From: Chloroflexota bacterium
GTDB lineage: Bacteria; Chloroflexota; Anaerolineae; UBA4142
Direction of reading: 5' to 3'
Length of the DNA stretch: 9,247 nt
NCBI GenBank assembly: GCA_016199405.1
Contig: JACQGS010000209.1
Location: forward strand, 1-9,247
The notes below the pieces were generated by a model. It had not been told where the DNA came from and did no database searches. It saw only the letters and a list, made by a program, of their open reading frames with translations. A program made the translations under genes and the position numbers. Positions 1 to 4,554 of this stretch are shown here, piece after piece. Positions within the stretch are counted from its first letter, which is position 1. Each line of letters opens with the position of its first letter.

Positions 1-23
1 GAAAAGCGGCGTTAGAGAACGCC
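1..23 (-). terminator. Intrinsic terminator downstream of the TPR gene
   Basis: Read on the minus strand, positions 23 to 8 form a perfect 6-bp stem (GGCGTT / AACGCC) with a 4-base loop (CTCT). It is followed by GC and a TTTT run at positions 5 to 2, where the window ends, so the full T-tract cannot be seen. It lies about 58 bases after the TPR stop codon, and no gene is visible between them. This would end the minus-strand transcript. Confidence 0.6.
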
Positions 24-80
24 TGCCCCTTCAAATCTGTGATGGACTGTGTCTACTTATCTACTTGTTTATTTTTCTTC

Positions 81-1283
81 TCATCTTCGCCGCGTTGGAG
101 TCGGCGGCGCGCTTTCGCAATGCTGCTGATACCATTGCGCCGCGCCCTGCACCGCGGCATCGACTGGATTCACCTGCGTCGCCTTGTCAACCCATGGCTT
201 GCCTTTGGCGCATTCGTTCAAATTGACGTAGGCGATGCCGAGCTTGTAATAATATTCCAGCCGCGTGCCCTCGTTCTGAATTGCCTTTTCCAAATTCGCG
301 ACCGCGTCCTGCCAATTTTGCTGGACAAAATAGACATGTCCCAAATGACCGTACGGCACTTCGAACTTCGGCTCTAACTCGATGGCTTTTTTCAATTGCG
401 CGATCGCGCGCGGATAATCGCCAGCGAGCGCGTACGTCCAGCCCAATTCATCGTACACTTGCGGGTCCTTTGGCGCGATTTTTTGCGCCTGCTGGAGCGT
501 CGCGACCGCATCTTGCGTCCGATTCAAAATGCGCTGATTACGCGCCAAGCCAATATAGATATACGCGTACTTGGGCGCGAGTTGCAGCGCGCGCTGATGC
601 TCCGCCGTCGCGGCGCGATAATTTCCGCGCGCCTCGTATACGTACGCCAAATTGCGATGCGCATCCGCGCTGTTATCATCCAACTGAATCGCTTTTTGCG
701 CGGCGGCAAGCGCCTTGTCCTGCCGATTCAGATCCGCGTAGATTTCTGCGGCGTACGCGTATCCCGCCGCGTACTTCGGATCGATTTCGGTCGCGCGCAA
801 CGCGTAATCGATCGCCTCGGCATAATTGCCCTGCCAATCCAACGCCTCAGCAAGCGCGCCGAGGTTTTCCGGTTTTTGATCATTGAGCTGTACGGCTTTG
901 CGCGCCCATTGCGCGGCATCATCGACTCGGCGCAGCAAAATCAATGGCTTGACGATGCGCGCGTACGCGGCATCATTCTGCGGCTCTTTCGCGATCACCT
1001 GCTCATATTCCATGACCGCCGCCTCGAGTTGCCCATCCGCAAAGTACGCATCGGCTTTTTGCAAATGGCTTTGCGCAGATTCGGTCGGAGTCGGCAACGG
1101 CGTCGCGGTTGGCTGAAAATCCTCTGGCAATGGCACGCCCGACGCGATATAAATCCCATTCGCCGCGAGAAATACAATAATAAAATACGCGCCGGCAATC
1201 AGAATCGCGAGCGTGATCAAACAGGTTCGCCACCACGGCGGACCTGGGCGCTTGGGACCGATATACATATCAACAACCGGCAT
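81..1283 (-). CDS. Membrane-anchored tetratricopeptide repeat (TPR) protein
   Basis: A 400-residue protein. A single hydrophobic segment at about residues 20-41 (from CLITLAILIAG) is followed by a short Thr/Pro linker (about 57-68) and then nine consecutive 34-residue TPR units (about 70-385), several with typical endings such as ALQLAPKY, AIELEPKF and ATEIDPKY. TPR arrays are protein-interaction scaffolds. With one N-terminal anchor and a TP linker, this one probably projects from the membrane. The partner is not identifiable. The start chosen is the ATG at 1283: GGAG lies 8 bases upstream and a consensus extended -10 lies just before it. The open frame continues to an ATG at 1418, but that extension is made of heptamer repeats and does not look like protein. 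The gene follows the GT39 gene with a 164-base gap and ends before a terminator, so it can be transcribed alone. A general role in envelope assembly is only an inference. Confidence 0.88.
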   Translation of the reverse strand: MPVVDMYIGPKRPGPPWWRTCLITLAILIAGAYFIIVFLAANGIYIASGVPLPEDFQPTATPLPTPTESAQSHLQKADAYFADGQLEAAVMEYEQVIAKEPQNDAAYARIVKPLILLRRVDDAAQWARKAVQLNDQKPENLGALAEALDWQGNYAEAIDYALRATEIDPKYAAGYAYAAEIYADLNRQDKALAAAQKAIQLDDNSADAHRNLAYVYEARGNYRAATAEHQRALQLAPKYAYIYIGLARNQRILNRTQDAVATLQQAQKIAPKDPQVYDELGWTYALAGDYPRAIAQLKKAIELEPKFEVPYGHLGHVYFVQQNWQDAVANLEKAIQNEGTRLEYYYKLGIAYVNLNECAKGKPWVDKATQVNPVDAAVQGAAQWYQQHCESAPPTPTRRR

Positions 1284-1301
1284 TGAGGGTACTCCGAGCG
1301 A

Positions 1302-1310
1302 ATTATAACA
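1302..1310 (-). promoter_or_regulatory. Extended -10 promoter of the TPR gene
   Basis: The minus strand reads TGTTATAAT, a perfect extended -10 (TGn + TATAAT), 18 bases before the ATG at 1283. No clear -35 hexamer is visible at the usual spacing. That place is occupied by the heptamer array at 1316-1378, where TTGTGG lies 19 bases upstream at best. The expected transcript starts near 1295, giving a leader of only about 12 nt that still contains GGAG. Confidence 0.6.
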
Positions 1311-1315
1311 CGTCT

Positions 1316-1449
1316 CAAGTCGCAAGCCACAAGTCGCAAGCTGCAAGTCGCAAGCCACAAGTCGCAAGCTACAAGTCACATATGTATTTGTTTGTGACCT
1401 GTAACCTGTGACCTGCAACCTGTGACCTGTGACCTGTAACCTGCGACCT
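1316..1449. repeat. Two inverted heptamer arrays between the GT39 and TPR genes
   Basis: The left array, 1316-1378, is nine 7-base units of the form CAAGYNR (CAAGTCG, CAAGCCA, CAAGCTG and so on). The right array, 1394-1449, is eight 7-base units of the form GYRRCCT (GTGACCT, GTAACCT, GCAACCT and so on). The right array is nearly the reverse complement of the left, so a single strand can fold into an imperfect stem of roughly 50-60 bp around the short A/T-rich spacer at 1381-1392. Starting from the loop, 1380/1393, 1379/1394, 1378/1395, 1377/1396, 1376/1397 and 1375/1398 all pair. The right array begins at the last base pairs of the GT39 stop codon; the left array ends just upstream of the TPR -10 box. 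There is no T-tract, so it is not a classical terminator. Confidence 0.85.
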
Positions 1450-3475
1450 ACTCTATCCGCATCGCTCCCAAAACAAAATGGTCGCCGATCAACGATCCAT
1501 CCCGCGCACGCATCGTCAGCCGCTCGCCGGAATCCGCGCGATACATTCCGATCTCGATGCGATACTCGCCCGGCGCAATGCCCGGCTCGATCAGCAACCC
1601 ATAATTATCCGCGATGGTTTCGCCGGCGCGCCACGTCGTCGTCGGACGCAAATTGCTCACCGGCTCCGCGTCGCGTTGCGCGACGATCCGATCGTTCGCT
1701 TCGAGCAAATGCACGAAAACTTTATAGCGCGCGGCAGGAGTCGCATCCGCGCGCCAGTTGAGCGTCAGCGTTAGCACATCGCCGGCATTTGCGCGGGCGG
1801 CATCGTTGCGATAATCCTGCAAAATAATTTCTTCGCCCACGCGCAATTGGATTGTCTTGAGTTCGCCGCGCGTTGTGCCGGCATTGCCGTACACCGCGAG
1901 CTGCACATTTCCGAACCATTCCTCGCGCGCAGGAAACGCGCTCTCCGCGAGTTTTGTTTCAATAATTTTCTGCGGATCGCTTTGCTCGGTCGCCCAATAA
2001 ATGGCATAGACATTGCCGCCGCGCGATAACACTTGGTCAACATCCGCGCGCGTTGCGGCGGCGTCCGGCGGGCGCATGCGCGGCAGCGGATAGAGCGCGA
2101 GCGCGCGGCGATTGTAATAGCGCACAACATCGGCTTGACCGGGCGCGTCGATCAGGATTGCGTCGGTCGCGCGTGCGGTGATGTTGATCGTGGCGAGAAG
2201 CGCGCGGTAATCGTCGCGGGCATAGCGGGGGTTGTGGTAGAGGTTGGAGAGGGAAAATAGGGTGAATACAAGAATTAAGATTCCAAGAGCGTAGTGCGTA
2301 GTACGTAGTGCGTAGTGCGTGGTCTTGAGCTGGGACACACCCCGCGATACGAGTATCAAGAACGGCGGCAACGCGAGCAAAAGAAACTTTGGATTGTACG
2401 CCGGGCGCGAAAGCGAAACGACGAACATAAACAGAATTGGCGCGAGCGTCCAGATGAGCAAAAGTGCGATTGCCCAACGCTCTTGGTCGTCGCGGCGTCG
2501 CGGCAACACGCCAACAAGAAACAAAAACGCGAATGCCGCCGCAAGAATTGCCGCCAGCGCGCCATCGAGCGTGATGCCGACGGAAAAAATATTGAGCCCA
2601 CGCCATAACAGCGTCGGCAAATCGAACGGCTCGCTGATCGCGGGCCACGCCGTGAGTTGATTGCCAGCGAAGAGAAACCACGGCAGAAACGCCAGTCCAA
2701 TAACCAATTGTCCAATCAGCCACAAAACAATTTCGGATTTCGGATTTCGGATTTCGGATTGAGATTGCTGCGCGGAATTTACACCAGCCCTGAACGGAGT
2801 GAAGGAGAGTCTGCTCGCAACGACACTGCTCCTTTTCTGCCAAGCCAGCCAAACCCAAAATCCAAAAGCCAAATTCTCAACTAGCACGAGCGTCACGGCA
2901 AAGTAATGGGTGTAGAGCGCGGCGATAGTGGCGAGGACAAAGACCAACCACGCAATCGCACGATGCGCATTAGAAACCGGAGGTCGGGCACTTCGCGTGG
3001 AGATTGGGAAATCTGAAATCCGAAATCTGAAATCCGAAATCCGAAATAGTGCCAGCGCCGCCACCGCGCTCCACAGCGCCATCCAAATATACATCCGCGT
3101 CTCTTGCGAATAATAGATCAACAGCGGCGAGAACGCGGCGAGGAACGCGGCAATAATGCCGACCTCTTCGTCAAATAATTTCTGCGCGATGCGAAGGGTA
3201 ATTGCCGCGAGCAAAACGCCGGCGATCACAGACAAAAAGCGCGCGGCAAATTCCGAATTACCAATTACGGATAACCAATTACTAAGCAAGTAATAATACA
3301 GCGGCGGATGAATATCACGCGCCGCGCCGTTGATGATCGCGTCGAGATTGAGCGACGCGAGCGCGATGCTGGTGCCTTCGTCGTTCCACAAACTTTGCGC
3401 GTCGAGCCGATAGACGCGCAACGCGAACGCGACGAGGATCGCGACGAGGAGCCAAAAGCAGTTTTTGAACGACAT
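1448..3475 (-). CDS. GT39/ArnT-like (PMT_2-type) membrane glycosyltransferase with C-terminal beta-sandwich
   Basis: A 675-residue multi-pass protein of the GT-C fold. These enzymes usually transfer sugars from lipid-phosphate donors to proteins or lipids on the outer face of the membrane. Seen: an N-terminal helix (about 6-21), the conserved first-loop acidic pair D32-E33 in LWNDEGTS, the HPPLYY motif at 56-61, GNSEFAARFLS at 72-82, and further hydrophobic helices to about 408. A soluble part follows (about 418-540), then a beta-rich C-terminal domain (about 543-675) of the kind often attached to Chloroflexota GT39 proteins. The start is the ATG at 3475, because hydrophobic helix 1 and the conserved loop follow at once; there is no clear Shine-Dalgarno. 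The open frame extends upstream to 3706 but overlaps the protease gene and is not protein-like. The gap to the protease stop is 11 bases, which suggests co-transcription. Three loops (145-156, 239-249, 384-397) are built from translated heptamer repeats. Acceptor and donor are unknown. Confidence 0.85.
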   Translation of the reverse strand: MSFKNCFWLLVAILVAFALRVYRLDAQSLWNDEGTSIALASLNLDAIINGAARDIHPPLYYYLLSNWLSVIGNSEFAARFLSVIAGVLLAAITLRIAQKLFDEEVGIIAAFLAAFSPLLIYYSQETRMYIWMALWSAVAALALFRISDFRFRISDFPISTRSARPPVSNAHRAIAWLVFVLATIAALYTHYFAVTLVLVENLAFGFWVWLAWQKRSSVVASRLSFTPFRAGVNSAQQSQSEIRNPKSEIVLWLIGQLVIGLAFLPWFLFAGNQLTAWPAISEPFDLPTLLWRGLNIFSVGITLDGALAAILAAAFAFLFLVGVLPRRRDDQERWAIALLLIWTLAPILFMFVVSLSRPAYNPKFLLLALPPFLILVSRGVSQLKTTHYALRTTHYALGILILVFTLFSLSNLYHNPRYARDDYRALLATINITARATDAILIDAPGQADVVRYYNRRALALYPLPRMRPPDAAATRADVDQVLSRGGNVYAIYWATEQSDPQKIIETKLAESAFPAREEWFGNVQLAVYGNAGTTRGELKTIQLRVGEEIILQDYRNDAARANAGDVLTLTLNWRADATPAARYKVFVHLLEANDRIVAQRDAEPVSNLRPTTTWRAGETIADNYGLLIEPGIAPGEYRIEIGMYRADSGERLTMRARDGSLIGDHFVLGAMRIE
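2291..2320. repeat. Heptamer array inside the GT39 gene (GTAGTGC type)
   Basis: Four 7-base units on the plus strand (GTAGTGC, GTAGTAC, GTAGTGC, GTAGTGC) plus a decayed fifth. On the coding strand it is read as TTHYALRTTHYAL, a 7-residue repeat (three heptamers give seven codons), at residues 385-397, just before a hydrophobic helix. The reading frame is kept. Confidence 0.8.
2730..2760. repeat. Heptamer array inside the GT39 gene (ATTTCGG type)
   Basis: Four identical ATTTCGG units and a partial fifth on the plus strand. On the coding strand it is translated as SEIRNPKSEI (about residues 240-249), within an unusually long hydrophilic loop between two predicted membrane helices. It is the reverse complement of the array type at 3008-3047 in the same gene. 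Confidence 0.88.
2785..2824. repeat. Possible dispersed GAACGGAGTGAAGGA-type element in the GT39 gene
   Basis: The plus strand here contains CCTGAACGGAGTGAAGGA followed by a stretch ending in CTCGCAACGAC. This resembles the short, partly palindromic intergenic repeats (types TGAGCGAAGCGAAGGA and TTGCGAGCGAAGCGAAG) that occur in many copies in some bacterial genomes. Together with the adjacent heptamer array it makes up most of the extra loop at residues about 215-250. Only one copy is in the window, so the repeat status rests on resemblance and memory. Confidence 0.35.
3008..3047. repeat. Heptamer array inside the GT39 gene (GAAATCC type)
   Basis: Five 7-base units on the plus strand (GAAATCT, GAAATCC, GAAATCT, GAAATCC, GAAATCC) plus GAAAT. 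The coding strand is translated as FRISDFRFRISDF (about residues 144-156), directly after a membrane helix. It is inverted relative to the 2730-2760 array and has the same core (AAATCCG). Confidence 0.88.
3250..3284. repeat. Weak heptamer periodicity in the GT39 gene (ATTACCA type)
   Basis: Five degenerate 7-base units can be drawn: ATTCCGA, ATTACCA, ATTACGG, ATAACCA, ATTACTA. They encode part of the family-conserved segment around LSVIGNSEF, so this could be an ordinary coding stretch with chance periodicity or a site remodelled by the same process as the clear arrays. Listed at low confidence because it has the same period. Confidence 0.35.
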
Positions 3476-3486
3476 TGGGGGATCAG

Positions 3487-3903
3487 TCAGTCTTGCCGAG
3501 CGCGCAAACGCTTGACCGTCTCGTCGTCCAGCAAATCTGTTTGTTGCAAGGGGCCGTCGAGGAAGAGCGGAAGTTTGTTGAGGATGTTGCGACCCAAGAC
3601 AACCTCGTCTGTCTCCGCATCTGCGGCAACCACGACACCAGGCAAGACCAGATCGCCGATTTGAACGTCCAAGAGGTAAATAGTGATGGGATGAGAATCG
3701 CCCCATTGTGTCAAGAGTTGCCCTGGGTTGAGTGGTGTTGCTTTGAGTTTGCGCGCGACCTCTTCCGGCACAATGGTTGCATCTGCACCGGTGTCAACGA
3801 TCGCTTCGTAGGAATCTGATAGAGGTTGGTTTCCAGCGTATCCAAGCCGTACCCGCAAAACAGGGACAGGTGGATTGTACTTCTGAGTGTAGCGCGTCTT
3901 CAC
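3487..3903 (-). CDS. Retropepsin-like (clan AA) aspartic protease
   Basis: A 138-residue single-domain protein. The catalytic motif AIVDTGADATIVP has D37-T38-G39; the second hallmark, a hydrophobic-hydrophobic-Gly segment, is VVLGRNILN at 101-109. Retropepsins of this size act as homodimers, each chain giving one Asp, and the beta-rich sequence between the motifs fits the flap region. No signal peptide or membrane segment is seen, so it is probably cytoplasmic. The start is GTG at 3903, which overlaps the TGA of the upstream DUF5678 gene in the string GTGA (4-base overlap), so translation is probably coupled. It ends 11 bases before the GT39 start. Genes annotated 'clan AA aspartic protease' beside DUF5678 proteins recur in Chloroflexota and Cyanobacteria as I recall; the substrate of such pairs is not known to me. 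Confidence 0.85.
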   Translation of the reverse strand: MKTRYTQKYNPPVPVLRVRLGYAGNQPLSDSYEAIVDTGADATIVPEEVARKLKATPLNPGQLLTQWGDSHPITIYLLDVQIGDLVLPGVVVAADAETDEVVLGRNILNKLPLFLDGPLQQTDLLDDETVKRLRARQD

Positions 3904-4271
3904 TGTTGCGCTCCTCGTCTGCGCGTGCCGATTACTTTGAACGACTGTACTGGACTGGATGTCACTGGTGCCATCAGAATCGGCTCATCGCCGTACTGGT
4001 TGCGAACACGCTGATGAAGCGTCAAAAGATCAAGATCATGGTCAATCACGACGCCATCGCGCATCGCAACGTATTCGCCAGCGTGCTTCTCTAGCAACTT
4101 GGCATGCTGAGCACGAAAGCGTTCTGCTTCTTCATTGATTTTCTTGCGCTTGGCTTCCCAGAGTTGCTCTTCCAGCCAATCGTTCGCGAGCGCCTCGACA
4201 CTTGTCTTGCGCCGCGCGGCTTCGTTCTTCAATGGGTCAATCAAATTGGGACGTAAGGCAAGAGTATCCAT
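3900..4271 (-). CDS. RHH-like N-terminus plus DUF5678 domain protein
   Basis: A 123-residue protein. Residues 1-37 (LRPNLIDPLKNEAARRKTSV, then EALANDWLEEQL) look like a CopG/Arc-type ribbon-helix-helix: a short strand followed by two helices. This is followed by a charged helix (about 38-58) and a C-terminal block about 56-105 (LLEKHAGEYVAMRDGVVIDH, then RVRNQYGDEPILM) that matches my recollection of DUF5678, whose function is unknown. The start is the ATG at 4271, because AGGAG sits 7 bases upstream and a good promoter precedes it. A longer frame to 4391 runs into the GT39 remnant and is rejected. Its stop overlaps the protease start. An RHH-like protein as first gene of a tight two-gene operon recalls toxin-antitoxin layout and suggests autoregulation, but the protease is not a known toxin, so this is inference. 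Confidence 0.78.
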   Translation of the reverse strand: MDTLALRPNLIDPLKNEAARRKTSVEALANDWLEEQLWEAKRKKINEEAERFRAQHAKLLEKHAGEYVAMRDGVVIDHDLDLLTLHQRVRNQYGDEPILMAPVTSSPVQSFKVIGTRRRGAQQ

Positions 4272-4301
4272 CGTTTCTCCTTCCATGAATCGTGCATTCC
4301 C

Positions 4302-4330
4302 ATCATAGTTTAATCGGCGGATTTTATCAA
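4302..4330 (-). promoter_or_regulatory. Sigma-70-like promoter of the DUF5678/protease operon
   Basis: On the minus strand, TTGATA (4330-4325) and TATGAT (4307-4302) are separated by exactly 17 bases, each one mismatch from the -35 and -10 consensus. The transcript should start near 4295, giving a leader of about 24 nt that contains the AGGAG ribosome site. The -35 box overlaps the stop codon of the GT39 remnant (4329-4327), so the promoter lies right at the point where that remnant ends. Confidence 0.7.
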
Positions 4331-4485
4331 GCCGCGTCAATAATACTTGCCGCGAGGCAAAGCGACGCAAGTGCGATGCTCGTGCCTTCATCGTTCCACA
4401 AACTTTGCGCGTCGAGGTGATAGACGCGCAGCGCGAACGCGACGAGCAGCGCGAGGAAGAGCGAGAAGCGATTTTTGAGACTCAT
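4327..4485 (-). pseudogene. Truncated 5' end of a second GT39-like glycosyltransferase gene
   Basis: The minus strand from the ATG at 4485 encodes 52 residues beginning MSLKNRFSLFLALLVAFALR and continuing through VYHLDAQSLWNDEGTSIALA before a TGA at 4329-4327. Over the first 42 residues, 35 match the start of the full-length GT39 protein encoded at 3475, including the D-E pair of the first loop; a weaker match (SIIDAA against AIINGAA) reaches to the stop. The rest of the gene is missing. At DNA level 4371-4485 and 3361-3475 are direct repeats, about 84% identical by hand count, with a 26-base exact run (3381-3406 and 4391-4416), offset by 1010 bases. It is a decayed paralogue or a duplication remnant; a functional 52-residue protein is unlikely. 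Confidence 0.85.
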
Positions 4486-4554
4486 TATTGCAATATTATT
4501 TTGCTGCTGATATTGTCGATTTACCTAAAGGGGCACAGGATAGATCACCGATAA

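Noticed and set aside
52..67. Two TCTACTTR units after the TPR stop codon
   Set aside because: Only two copies, period 8 and not 7; too short to call a repeat array.
396..1286. Plus-strand open frame of 296 codons opposite the TPR gene
   Set aside because: Arg/Ile-rich shadow frame caused by the CGCG-rich coding strand; no domain, while the opposite frame has nine clear TPR units.
1284..1418. Upstream extension of the TPR protein to an ATG at 1418
   Set aside because: The added 45 residues are mostly translated heptamer repeats; the ATG at 1283 has GGAG and a -10 box in front of it.
1316..1449. CRISPR array
   Set aside because: Units are 7 bases with no spacers and no cas genes nearby.
3476..3706. 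Upstream extension of the GT39 protein by 77 residues
   Set aside because: It overlaps the retropepsin gene, is Arg/Gly/Cys-rich and not conserved-looking; membrane helix 1 begins right after the ATG at 3475.
4486..4554. Terminator or DGR template repeat between the TIR-FGE gene and the GT39 remnant
   Set aside because: Only a weak 6-bp inverted repeat (CAATAT/ATATTG) with a 13-base loop and no T-tract is visible, and nothing in it repeats the FGE C-terminus.
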